A DNA stretch of 64,000 bases from Raphanus sativus (GCF_000801105.2 NC_079516.1:13392001-13456000); one strand, 5' to 3'. Shown: positions 35,239-46,453, counted from the first letter of the stretch. Made by a program: numbers and translations. Notes: generated by a model not told the origin, from the sequence alone.

Positions 35239-36442
35239 CTCCCTCCATTTCGAATAAGTTATAGTTTAGAGAAAAAAATTTGTTTCAAAATAAGTATCAT
35301 TTTATGATTTCAATGCAAAAATTATTGACTTTTTATTTTAAGTTATTTTTCTATTGGTTGTATTAGAGATATGTCGGGCCGGAAGATGTGTATCTTACGG
35401 ACCAAGATTGTGAAGTCCGTGAAACCCATGAAGACCCTGAAAACTAAAAGGAAAGACTTGAAGAGCAAGTCAACCTCAAAATATTCTTAGCATATTTACA
35501 TTACGTGTTTAGGAAAGTTAACATTATTTAGTGTCAACATTATGTTAATGTTAGCACTATATATATGCCTCTTGTATTCTCATATTGATCACAACACAAT
35601 AATATATCATATCATATTTACTTTACATGGTATCAGAGCATTCGATTCTTAAGGATCTGTTATAAAGCTTCCGCAAGTTTAAGCTTTGAAGATGTTAACC
35701 ACTGGTGGTGTTGACGATGGCAAAGAAGGTGGTGATGATGATCCGGACGAAGACGTCTTGACGTCAAGTTCTCTCACGTTTTATAGTTACTTTCTAATTA
35801 TATTATAGAGTTTTGGTTTGGACTTTATCTAGCTTTAAGTCAAAGAGATTTTTTTTCTTTCTTTTAATATTTTAGTTTGGTTTTGGTGAGTGCAAGAATT
35901 ACAAAGAGATTCAAAGGTTTATGTTTTCTTTCATGAGATCAGGGTTTTCACAAATTTTTATGAGATTTATTCTATAGTTTAGAATATTTCAAAGTGTTGT
36001 TTTCTCATAGTTTGAGATTTATTGGTTATAGTTTAACCATTACGGAGGAGTTCTAGTTGAACGCTTAAATTCTTAGGTCAGTTTTTAGTCCGGTTTATGG
36101 ATTGTGAAGTCCGTGAAACCCATGAATACCCTGAAGACTAAAAGGAAAGACTTGAAGAGCAAGTCAACCTCAAAATATTCTTAGCATATTTACATTACGT
36201 GTTTAGGAAAGTTAACATTATTTAGTGTCAACATTATGTTAATGTTAGCACTATATATATGCCTCTTGTATTCTCATATTGATCACAACACAATAATATA
36301 TCATATCATATTTACTTTACAGGTTGAAATCTGGTTATTTGTATTGATAATAATATTTTTATCTAGTAAATATACAAGTTTAAATGTTTTATTAATATGT
36401 GTGTCGAAATGTAGAACGACAAGTAAACTGAAACGAAGAGAG
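35239..36442. mobile_element. Stowaway-type MITE split by an LTR element
   Basis: Left end 'ctccctccatttcgaataag' after TA (35237..35238); right end 'actgaaacgaagagag' before TA (36443..36444). The body words ('gagaaaaaaatttgtttcaa', 'ctattggttg | aaatctggtt') match the MITE at 57076. The LTR element 35361..36321 interrupts it at ggttg. Confidence 0.88.
35361..36321 (+). mobile_element. Small LTR element (TRIM-like or deletion derivative) nested in a MITE
   Basis: A 5-bp duplication 'ggttg' (35356..35360 and 36322..36326) brackets it. The 5' LTR is 35361..35627 (267 bp), followed directly by the primer-binding site 'tggtatcagagc', complementary to plant initiator tRNA-Met. The 3' LTR, 36103..36321 (219 bp), matches the last 219 bp of the 5' LTR but lacks its first 48 bp. 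The 475-bp interior has no gag or pol. The 5' LTR starts TA where TG is expected, probably one substitution. Confidence 0.9.
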
Positions 36443-36639
36443 TATTATCTTTAGTAGTAGTGTCTCTTTCTAACATTGGTTCTTCAAAGGTCATATGTGC
36501 AACTTTCTGCAAAGTGAATAAACAGTGAACTGAAAAAAGAACAGGGTACATATGATTTTTAAAGCCAATAACCTATAATACAATACATTGCAGCCAATGC
36601 CAAATTTAGTATTCAGTCTATAAGTCGAGCATCTAAAAT

Positions 36640-36950
36640 CTCATGGTCACACGGGATTTCAAACTGATGACAGTGTTCTGATTCTACTGTCCGTATTAGA
36701 TTGTTTCTTCAGAAACTGATTTTTAGGAGATACGTACAATGGTCAAGAAATGTGTGTAATGTACTATATATTAATTCTTATACTCACTCTAAAAACATTA
36801 ATGTAATTTTACTACTATTAAACAATAATATGCTTTTGTACGTTTTAGTCATAGCATATGCGCAGTTTGTATAATTAAGTGCGGTCGTCCATTTTAGGAT
36901 GAATTTCCAATCCAAACAGAACCTATCACGAAATTTCGTTCTTTCCTATT
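36640..36950. other. Block shared upstream of MYB34 copies (copy 3 version)
   Basis: Matches 26000..26330 nearly throughout ('caaactgatgacagtgttc', 'gcgcagtttgtataattaag', 'gcggtcgtccatttta'). Nested elements now push it about 2.2 kb from the copy 3 start codon. The LTR element at 36957 sits at its outer edge. Confidence 0.7.
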
Positions 36951-36956
36951 GTACTA

Positions 36957-38268
36957 TGGCGCAGCGTACGAATGGGTGAACGGTCGATCTAAGAATTTAG
37001 GATTTTTCGAGACCTATTCTTGGATCGATTAAGAGTTTCTTTCGATAACTCCTTAAGACCAACTTTTTGTTAGATGAATTGAATCGAATCAAATTCAACG
37101 TGAACTGAATTTGTTGCCGAAGACCTCCAATAAATCGCATGACCAGTTGTTGTTCTGAATCTCTTATCTCCACGCGGTTTATCATCTTAAAAAATTCTGT
37201 TGCATACTCCTCGACTGATCGTGTTCCTTGTCTTAGATTTTGGAATTTTTGGAACATCAATTGATCATGGTTGTAGGGCAAAATTTTTTTTTGCATCTCC
37301 CTCTTGAGCTTATCCCAAGTAGTAATTTTAGTTTTACCGAGGCGTGATCTTGTTGTTCTGCTTTGAGCCCACCACGCAGTTGCTCGGTCGCGAAAGCGAA
37401 TTGCAACCAGAACACATTGATCTAAAGGGACCTTCTTAAACTCGAGAATTTCCTCGACGGTAACAAACCAATCGAGTAATTCCTCCGCTGAGTTTGAACC
37501 TCAAAACTCTGGAACTTCAACTTTGAAACTTGATTTCCACGCAGAGTTGTCATGTTCATCCTCTGACTCGGATTCGTTGTTGTCACGCTGATGACGAACA
37601 GGTGGAAGCGGAGCAAACGGGTTGTCATCTTCTTCCTCTTCTTCTGAATCTGCGTCGCGACGGGTGCGTGAGTTGCGTCGATGGCAGATTGCTGGAGCTG
37701 TATTCTGGGTTGTTAAAGCAGCTACTGCTTCCATAAGAGCTGCGACCTGAGCTTGTAAAGCATTCACGGATTGTTGCGTAGCTGGTGTTTCATCCTCCGC
37801 ATACTGTTGAGAACGTGTTTTCTAACCATTGTAACCGGTTAGCTGATATTCGGAGCGTAGCAAAGCTCTGATACCAACCTGGCGCAGCGTACGAATGGGT
37901 GAACGGTCGATCTAAGAATTTAGGGTTCTTGGAGACCTGTTCTTGGATCGATTAAGGGTTTCTTTCGATAGCTCCTTAAGACCAACTTCTTATTAGATGA
38001 ATTGAATCGAATCAAACAAGGGATAAAAGCCAAAGCTCTTCTTATTATAAAATCAAAACGTATCTATTATATGAGCCATAGCTCTACTTATATACTAGTT
38101 CCAAAGCCACAAACCAGATAGGAATAGGAAATAAAACTAATCAAGAAAAGGAAATTATAAAGTTTAACTATTTTAAGAAATCACTTAAAAGTAAATATTG
38201 AAAAAGGAAAACATGAAGGTTGTTTGAATCTTCATGTTGGCGCTAATGTTGATGATGCCGCTGCATCA
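36957..38268 (-). mobile_element. Ty3/gypsy-type LTR element, internally deleted
   Basis: 5-bp duplication 'tacta' at 36952..36956 and 38269..38273. On the minus strand the complete 5' LTR is 38268..37880 (389 bp; TG..CA ends), followed by 'ggttggtatcagagc', the initiator tRNA-Met primer site. A gag region follows and then only about 138 bp of the 3' LTR (37094..36957). Everything from mid-gag through pol to the middle of the 3' LTR is gone; gag runs straight into LTR sequence. Confidence 0.93.
37095..37767 (-). pseudogene. Ty3/gypsy gag fragment
   Basis: The start at 37767 gives MNALQAQVAALMEAVAALTT, then an acidic stretch and 'NPFAPLPPVRHQR', then KSSFKVEVPEF and an in-frame TGA near 37500. 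Past this stop the frame continues as DWFVTVEEILEF, RFRDRATAWWAQS, KLKREMQKKILPYNH and LRQGTRSVEEYATEF, the retrotransposon gag core with its conserved 'WW' and 'G..SVEEY..EF' motifs. The frame leads into the 3' LTR at about 37094, where 'tttgattcgattcaa' provides a short homology junction. Capsid-like protein could not be made intact; nucleocapsid, protease and polymerase are missing. It is a remnant of a once complete element. Confidence 0.88.
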
Positions 38269-38273
38269 TACTA

Positions 38274-39320
38274 GCTGATAATTTTCACCGTGCGCGGAGT
38301 AAAGATTTATAATTTGAAATTGCATAATGTATAGTGTTTATATTATGTTCATTCGTGGTTATAGTATGTATAAAATGACGAAACTATTCAATTTTATGTC
38401 GACACATTACAAATGACACATTACAAACGAAGTTTGAAAATATTAACCAAAGTGATTGAAGCATTAAGATAACATATAATAGTATAAGGCCGAATAACTT
38501 TTTTAGAAAATAGATTGTAAACCAACATGTATTGTATTATATGTTATTGACTTTAAAAATCATATGTACTCTGTTTTTTCAGTTCTCTGTTTACTCATTT
38601 AAAAATCATTTGTGTATTTATTTGCATATCATAGGGGAAAATGCAGATTTAGAATTTTGGAAGTGAAATTAAGGAGACATTTGCACGTTTAAATAATATT
38701 GGGGTCAACACTGAAATGGACAAAAATTGAAGGGTAGGAAGTGTAAAAACACCAAAATTAGTTATTGTTTCTCTTAAGTTTTTTGTGCCAGTTGGAGGAC
38801 GCAATAAAGAAGAACGAAAGTTACAACACGAAGAGAAAAGAGGAACTGAGACACAACACAGAGGATTGACCTAAAGTGAAAACGTGATGGACCGGATTCA
38901 ATCATGGTGTGACACCATGAGGAAGATAACATGGCAGCATGGATATCGAGCTTGGTTGAGGGTCGCATGCGGTTTTGAAGAAAAAACAGAGTATGGAGAT
39001 GCGAGAAAATGTAAACTCCATGGTTGAAGCTTGAATCGATCACGTTGTTGACGTCATAGTATACATCACGACTATACCACCATCAGAAATATAACTTGAC
39101 ATATCTCAAAAGATAGATTAAATAGTGAAGATACTCATTAAATACATATTCTCTTAAAAATTTGGAAATATATTATTCATTTTATAGAAAAAAAAAGTAA
39201 AAAGCCTAAGAAGAAGAACGAAGAATAAAAATATATAAGACCTACTTTATTTTATTTGTTAGGAAGAATTGTGATTAAATCTCTCAGAAATCATATGTTA
39301 AATTTAGCTAGCATGATATT
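38274..39320. other. Intergenic stretch, no gene seen
   Basis: Beyond the LTR element the sequence is AT-rich. A GC-richer patch at about 38780-39060 has open frames on the minus strand but no recognisable product and may be an old gene or transposon fragment. Confidence 0.5.
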
Positions 39321-39329
39321 ACTTAGTTA

Positions 39330-39645
39330 CAAGTTTATTTAGTTAGATTTCTATAGAGTTTGTTGGGATTTTTATAGAGTTTGTTGATTATAATAGTTGA
39401 TAGACTTTGGTAAGAATTGTTGATAGATTTGTTAGTGGGTGTTAGTGGGAGTTCTAATAGAGTTTGTTAGGATTTCTATAGAGTTTGTTGATTCTAATAG
39501 TTGATAGGTTTCGAGTTTGTTGGGATGGTTTTAGTGGGAGTTAGATTTTTATAGAGTTTGTTGATTCTAATAGTTGATAGATTTGTTAAATTTGGAAAGA
39601 GTTGTAGAAAATTTGTATATTGTGAAAATCTACGAAAAATAAGTT
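39330..39645. repeat. Short-period repeats, probably one arm of a MITE hosting the retroposon
   Basis: 'tatagagtttgttgg' and 'gttgattctaatagttgatag' recur about every 60-70 bp with variation. 'gttagtgggagtt' here faces the inverted 'attcccactaatacccc' near 41780, so the retroposon 39656..41499 may have landed in a fold-back MITE. Borders of that MITE are not resolved. Confidence 0.5.
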
Positions 39646-39655
39646 ACTATAATGA

Positions 39656-41499
39656 TTTTTTTTTTGTAACACAGATTCATTAATTCAAATCTAAAGAGTT
39701 TCAGCGATTACAACCGGAGGTAAGCTCGACGGTAAGATAAAAAACAAAGACAACAAAGCAGTAAAACAAGGGATAGAAATGTTGCAAGGAGAGGCTAGCT
39801 CGAAGTAGAGAGATCCGCAGATATTCTTCACTAGAATCCTTGAAACCACAGCTCGGAAGAGCTTCAAATAGTCGGAAAAGACGTTGGAATTCCCTAATGA
39901 AAGGGGTTGGAAGAGGGTTAGGAAGCCAATATAGACTGTGTTACCCGTCAAACGAAAGAGGTCAGCTCTACAACCATCTAATATGTCCCGGGAGGCTAGG
40001 TGAATCTCAATGGTTCCGGGAAGCAAAAGATCGGTAAGCGAAATGATAAGTCTGTTGAAACTCTTTTCTTCTCCGACGCCATTGATGAACTTTGCGTTGA
40101 AATCGAGCATACTTGCTGGCAACATCGGAGGGGATTGTCGGATGAAGCCGTAAGATTGAGGCTTCAAATACCTTAGGACCTTAGAACCTTTCAAATTATA
40201 ATTGTAGCCCAACAATTGTAACCAAGCCCAAGCCCATAACTTACCCAAAAAATTTTGCAGATTAAGGTTTTGTGTTTGAGAGACTCGCCGACGCCGTTCT
40301 CTGAAAACGGCTCAGCCTCTCTTCGTCCGGTGAGGCTCGTAAATCTGGTAAACAGATAGATCTTGTAATCTTCTGGGTAAGGGCGTTGGAGGAGTTGCGA
40401 TGGGTGGAGCCTTTGCTGTGCCGGAGATTTCACTAGGTGTTCTTTTGAAAGGTTGTCTCTGTTTTGGTGAGCTCGTGCTGTCACAAAAACAGTATACACG
40501 ACGGGACCAAGACAAACAAGGCACAAGACAACGGTTGGTGAGAGACAGCGGTCGACGATGGGGATAATGGCCGAATTTGGACTCTAAACAGAAAGTGTTT
40601 CAATGCAGTATGGTGGAGTCTCGTTGAAGGTGAAGGTGAAGGTGGCTAGGAATGATGAAAGCGCTTCAGAACTACACAAACCTCCAGATCGGCGAGCCCA
40701 AGCCCGGGATGAGTAGATCTGGTGGTTGTGTTTCCACATGAAGGAGCGACGCCAAGGCACAAGACAACGGTTGGTGAGAGACAGCGGTCGACGATGGGGA
40801 TAATGGCCGAATTTGGACTCTAAACAGAAAGTGCTTCAATGCAGTATGGTGAAGTCTCGTTGAAGGTGAAGGTGAAGGTGGCTAGGAATGATGAAAGCGC
40901 TTCAGAACTACACAAACCTCCAGATCCGGCGAGCCCAAGACCGGGATGAGTAGATCTGGTGGTTGTGTTTCCACATAAAGGAGCGACACCAAGGCACAAG
41001 ACAACGGTTGGTGAGAGACAGCGGTCGACGATGGGGATAATGGCCGAATTTGGACTCTAAACAGAAAGTGTTTCAATGCAGTATGGTGGAGTCTCGTTGA
41101 AGGTGAAGGTGAAGGTGGCTAGGAATGATGAAAGCGCTTCAGAACTACACAAACCTCCAGATCCGGCGAGCCCAAGCCCGGGATGAGTAGATCTGGTGGT
41201 TGTGTTTCCACATGAAGGAGCGACGCCAGGGATTGGAGAGGGAAGGACGATGGCGGCGGTGAGCAGAGGAGGATTTGTCTGAAACCCAAGCGTTGACTCT
41301 ACTGGTACAAGGAGGCGAACAGATCTGACGTGAAGAACTTCGAGAGGAGACATAGGACGCGAGCCGTAAGAGACCGTGAGAAGAAGTGACTCGTAACGGA
41401 AAGTGACGAACATGTGAGACCAAAGCAGGACGACAAACGAGACGTGGAGAAGGAGACCGCCGGCATCAAGAGAAGCGGTTCTCTGTTTTGTCTCGGGAA
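39656..41499 (-). mobile_element. Poly(A) retroposon with three tandem 5' units, unknown family
   Basis: Read on the minus strand it starts near 41499, contains three tandem units of 236-237 bp, then about 850 bp of single-copy sequence, and ends in a 10-A tail (T run 39656..39665). Flanks repeat 'actataatgatttt' (from 39646) and 'actataataatttt' (41500..41513), one mismatch, the target duplication of target-primed insertion. A 185-codon frame (39691..40248, minus) starts MGKLWAWAWLQLLGYNY, is Leu/Phe/Ser-rich and is not recognised; its stop lies just before the tail. No reverse transcriptase is seen, so it needed another element's machinery. In size, tail and lack of enzymes it recalls the Sadhu-type retroposons of Brassicaceae, a guess from architecture only. 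Confidence 0.78.
40520..41229 (-). repeat. Three tandem units of 236-237 bp
   Basis: Unit starts at 40520, 40756 and 40993, each beginning 'ggcacaagacaacggttgg'. Units are nearly identical, with single-base differences such as 'agatcggcgag' against 'agatccggcgag'. They form the 5' part of the retroposon, an arrangement like the monomer promoters of some LINEs. Confidence 0.97.
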
Positions 41500-42022
41500 A
41501 CTATAATAATTTTAAGAATCTGGAAAATATATGTAAAATTCTTTAAATCTTGTTTCATTAATTAAAAAGTTGTAAATACAACTTTCAATAATACTAATTT
41601 TAATGGATTTATAGAATCATCAAAAAATCAATTTTTTTTGAATGACACAAGAGTTTGTCTAGAATTACAAAATCATTATACCAATAACAATAGATTTTGG
41701 TAAAAATGTAAGAATTCATATACCAATAACATTAGATTCTATAAATTTTAAAAATCATTAAAAATCTGATTCCCACTAATACCCCTAAGAAAAACTATCC
41801 TAATAGCACAAACTGTTTATAAAAGAAAACTTAAAACGGAATGTAACTTTTTCGATATTACATAGTGATACTAAAGTCTTGTCGGGCTATTATTGATATA
41901 TGGGATGAGATTTTGAAAAGAAAGAGGACGGTGTCTATGGAAAAACAAGGCCATATGAATTTTCTCAAAAAGAAAAAGAAAACAAGACCACATGAAACAT
42001 ACGACAAGTTTTCTTATTAGCC

Positions 42023-42180
42023 CACATTTTTTGCCAAATTCTAATAATATATTTATTTCCTTTTTTGTCAAGTCCAAATCTTTCTCTGAGAAAAGGTCTG
42101 CCCATATTTTGCCAAATTCTAATAATATATTTATTTCCTTTTTTGTCAAGTCCAAATCTTTCTCTGAGAAAAGGTCTGCC
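42023..42180. repeat. Tandem duplication of about 78 bp, only in copy A2
   Basis: 'ttgccaaattctaataatat' through 'gagaaaaggtctgcc' is present twice in a row; copy A1 has a single unit (about 27678-27752). The duplication therefore postdates the segmental duplication. Confidence 0.93.
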
Positions 42181-42407
42181 TATATCTTTATATGGCTGTG
42201 TTGGATTAGGATACATAATGTCTCCTTTGGACTACGCCAATGGGCATTCTGAATTCGAAATAACTTTAGTAGATAAACATAAAATTTAATATCTTACAGA
42301 AGGGAATTTTTTTTTTAAACCTAAAATATCAACATTTATTTAAAGTAGGAAAAAGTGAACTATATAAATTGTTAGCGGCTTCTGCAGAAGATAGATTCTT
42401 GCAAATA

Positions 42408-43054
42408 TCTATCTTATTAAAACAGAAACATTCTGTTAGACCTAACATTTATTTTATAAGTTTTTTAAATTAAATACATATTTATACTTTATAGTTAAAC
42501 CTATATTAAATCACTAATGTTTCTTTCTTTATACTACTATCTATGTTTCCAAACAATATACTTATTTCTTTATACTACTATCAATGTTTCCAAACAATAT
42601 ATTTTATATACTACTATCAATGTTTCCAAACAATACAATAATTAATCTTAGTTATTTTATATCCATCATTTTCTCTTTAAAATTTTGTAAAAACATCATA
42701 ATTTCATAAATTACAAAATAATGAACTTTAAAGTTGGATTATAAGATTACAAATTATGAAACTATTACAATTTCAATCAAATTAGATTACATATCAGTCA
42801 TCCATCAGTTCAATCGGTTAGTTTCGGATTTTAGTGACTTTTTAATATGAATATTTAAAAAAACTAAGTTGAATTGTTAGATCTCCGGATTAACCGGTAT
42901 AATCGTAATCGGGTTAAATTTAAAAACATTGATTTAAATGTAAAAATATTTTAAATACACACTCTTTAAAAGTTAACAAAATATTTGTTAAGTTATTAGT
43001 GAAATTTTTTATCGTAAAATATTCCGCGCTTCCAAAGCGCGGATCAAGATCTAG
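42408..43054 (+). mobile_element. Short non-autonomous Helitron with intact ends
   Basis: Starts 'tctatcttattaaaacag' after an A and ends with an 8-bp stem (ccgcgctt 43024..43031, loop cca, aagcgcgg 43035..43042), eight bases, CTAG and a T. The 647-bp body is non-coding. Copy A1 has the unoccupied site 'gcaatattatatgatt' at about 29033, confirming both borders and insertion between A and T. Confidence 0.95.
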
Positions 43055-44450
43055 TTATATGATTAATAAAGAAGTACTTTATATGTCCAATCCCATGCTT
43101 TTCAGTAGGCATTTCTAATAAATGAAACTTATTTATTTCCAAACCGTATGCTTAAGCACAAGTAATAATTATGGAAATATTTAATTCGAACACGTCTAAT
43201 TGTTGGTTATGGAATTAGGAGTTTTAAAATCTCATGCACGATGCAGTAAGATAATTAGATGAATAAACATACAACGGTTTCGTTTCAATGGTATTCCGAA
43301 ATACAGATTGGATATCAAACACGATCAAATGTGATTAACCCAAATAACTCAACTTTCTCCCATAAATGATTAATGTTTCAATTTTTCAGCTTTACTGTAA
43401 ACTTTGTTTTGACGCGTTCAAGCTCTTGTATAAATAAGATGTCTTTCTGTTTAAAAGGTTTCTATATTATTATCTTGTATGTCTTATGTTCTTATACTTA
43501 CAATGGTAAGATTAACTATCTTTGTTGTCCAAATGTTTAAGTTTTAATAAAAAAAAGTGTTAAGAACATATTGAACAGCACAATAATCTAAAATTTATTT
43601 ATATGATCTATGACATGAAGATCATCACAAAGTTGAACAATGTTTTTTAAAAGTTGAACAACTTGAGTATTCATATAATAAATAAGTTTTAGAAAAAAAC
43701 ATAGTGCTTTCGATCGTTTAATAGAGACGGGCATAGACTACTTTTTCCAATTTGGATGTCAAGGATTATTGTATTAGTCTTTAACACTTTGTGTCGTTTA
43801 CACATTTGGATGTGGCCAAGTGAATATTTTCGTTTCAAACTAAAAACTTTTAGTGTGTTAACTCATTATAAATTATAATTCTTCATAAATACACAATTCA
43901 ATACCACCCTCTAAGTATAGGAAATTTAAAACTAGTGATCTGTTAATTTGAATTGACCATTTACGATATATGTTATGCTTAAACTTTATTCCGATCATTA
44001 TAAGTGTAAAATGCAATCAATCACTTGCACCAAAAATCTGACTCGGCTAGTTTCAAAAAAAAAAAATCTGACTCGGTTCTAACAAATCAACTCCCACAAT
44101 TACATTCGATCGATTTACTTAAGTAAAACATAAATTTGTAAAATGATTATACGAGGGGAAAGATGAGGAAGAAGAAGAAGATTAACACAAAAGTTAATCT
44201 ACTTTAAAGTGTCGATGTGAGATCCTTATTTATGGATGTTGAATAGCATAAAAAAAAATCACTGGAATCAGAGAGTTGCAAAATTAAAGAACACGAGAAT
44301 GTCAACATTGAACAAAAATAACCTCTCAAATCTTTCTTCTATGTTTTATTTTTTCTTCGTGTCTTAAGTCGCAACAAACTCCTCCTCCCTCTCTATATAG
44401 ATTGGAAAAAAAAAACTACATTGGATCAGTAGAGGATCAAAAAGAAATGA

Positions 44451-45500
44451 GGAAGACTCCAGACAATCTCGCTTTTCATGCATCCATTCAAGACTCTTAT
44501 AGAAATACTATGAAAGACTAGTCATCCATCAATTCAAACTGAGTCGTAGTTCTTCCTTCTAGACCAATTTTCAGACAAACCTCAAGTATATTTAGAATAG
44601 TTCATAAATTCTCAATCTATCTCATCCGTAAAAACAATATAATAGAATAAATTGGGCAGCATACAAAACAATCTTCTTATAAAAAAAGATGGTAGAGTGA
44701 GTTAAAACCCTATATGCCAAGAAAGGAAGCCATTGAATTCGGTTCATAGGATGAATCACATAGTAGTGCAGAACAGTTCTTAAATATATACATTTGGAAA
44801 AATGGATATCGCTATAAACTTTGGATAATCAAAATATGATTTCTTTACTTCCTAAAACTGAATTGTGGTTTCATGAAAGAGGGGCCCTTAAGGAATTCCA
44901 TGGATGATCAATACATCTCTCATCTTTCATCTATAGTGTTTGGTGGTCCAATGAATATGCATGCGGTGCAGCTACTCCACAAATTTCATTTAGTTTTCCA
45001 CTTTTTTTTCAAAAGTTAATTTATCAGACAAAAATCAAAATCCAAGTGGGGGAAGATCATGATCTCCTGCAAAACGTTTTATAAATATTCGAATATACCA
45101 AACACACTTTACAACTAACAAGATTTCAATAAACCCAGTTTATTTCAGTTTATCTGAAATAACCTTATAAAATCTGAGGTGTAATTGCTTTCAAAAAAAA
45201 ATCTGAGGTGTAATTAAATCCAAAACAAACTAAAACACATCCAATTTTAAGCAAGGCAAATCAAAACCCTGATACGCTAACGTTATATTATTTAGGTAGT
45301 GGTTTTCTTTTACTTATTCCTATCAGAAGCATCAATAACTTTCAGCAATATCATAGAATATTTGGCATCGTTTCAAGTTTTCATTTGGGAGATCGTGTGT
45401 TTGATGGGCAAGCATTTAACAAATGTTTTTGAATATTGATTCTCCATAAGCTATAGTCGTTTTGTTGTTTACAATATTTTTTTTAAGAATCAGATATTCA
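44451..45500. other. Intergenic stretch, no gene seen
   Basis: Unique AT-rich sequence beyond the segmental duplication; no supportable gene or element. Confidence 0.6.
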
Positions 45501-45509
45501 GATGAATCA

Positions 45510-45599
45510 GATCTACAGTAAACTAAATAGAAGGATATTGATCTACAGTAAACTAAATAGAAGGATATTGATCTACAGTAAACTAAATAGAAGGATACT
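45510..45599. repeat. Three exact tandem 30-bp units
   Basis: 'gatctacagtaaactaaat' plus 'agaaggatatt' is repeated at 45510, 45540 and 45570; only the third unit differs, near its end. The period is a multiple of three, so open frames run through it on both strands, but there is no sign of a gene. Confidence 0.95.
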
Positions 45600-45786
45600 G
45601 GTAACATGTTACATGTTGGTGATAGATACAATTGGAGATTCTTTTTCAACGGTTGCGATTTCTAAAAAAAAAAAAACTGAAAGCGAGGCTAAATATGCCA
45701 TTGAAAAATACAAAAATGTTTCTTTTGAACTTTAGATAGATGTTTTTGGTTGAAATAAACACAACATATATAAACAAATAAATATA

Positions 45787-46039
45787 CTTTCTATGTTTCT
45801 AAATAAATGTCGCTTTGACATTTCTTACACAAATTAAGAAAGTAATAGAAATATATGTAAGTTGTTATTAATTACACCTTTCTGACCAATAGTATTTGAG
45901 ATAAATAAAATTATTTATAAATTAATGCAGTTGAAATTAATTTTCAGCTGAAAGTAAGTTTGCATTGAAATTGTAAAGTGATACTTTTTATATAACAAGA
46001 AAAAAAATTAGAATGACACTTATTATGAAACAGAGGAAG
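45787..46039. mobile_element. Stowaway-type MITE
   Basis: Left end 'ctttctatgtttctaaataa' after TA; right end 'cttattatgaaacagaggaag' before TA. The 253-bp body has the family's 'gtcgcttt' and 'gacactt' words near opposite ends. Confidence 0.75.
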
Positions 46040-46453
46040 TATAATACTAGAAAAATATAAGAAATAAATTAAAACAAATTATTATGGTTAAATAAAATGA
46101 AATGAACATCTAAGTTATAATTATGAAAATAAGTGGTGAATATATTTCTAGTGATTTAGTGTATACATAATCGAGTTAAAAGTTAATCATAACGTTTTAT
46201 TTATGGATATATTATATATAAATTTGCCTTATAATTTTTCTACAAAAATACATATGCCTATAAATATTTTACAAAAGTTATTTAACATAAGTCGATGTTT
46301 CAAATTTTCTAGTGTATGCACGGCTCTGACTAGCCGCTAAAACCATTGTGCCATGAGTGATTTACTATTATTCGGGGACATAAAAGATTCATAATATTTG
46401 GGGTCCTAAGGAAATTTCTTTTCAATTACACTGCAAGTAGGTTATGCAATGCA

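Larger units (their letters stand above)
41876..44450. repeat. Segmental duplication, copy A2 (partner at 27514..31010)
   Basis: Same order and orientation as copy A1; for example 'aaccgtatgcttaagcacaa' at about 29133 and 43142, and 'tttttccaatttggatgtca' at about 29753 and 43743. Contains the empty hAT site near 44423 and its own Helitron insert. Non-coding. Confidence 0.93.

Noticed and set aside
39691..40248. 185-codon minus-strand frame as a host gene
   Set aside because: It lies wholly inside the poly(A) retroposon, ends just before the tail and has no recognisable domain; kept only as part of that element.
40882..41423. Several 64-118-codon minus frames
   Set aside because: They arise from the 236-bp tandem units, whose GC-rich sequence is open in more than one frame.
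45510..45599. CRISPR-like or coding repeat
   Set aside because: Three 30-bp units are directly adjacent with no spacers; the open frames merely reflect a period divisible by three.
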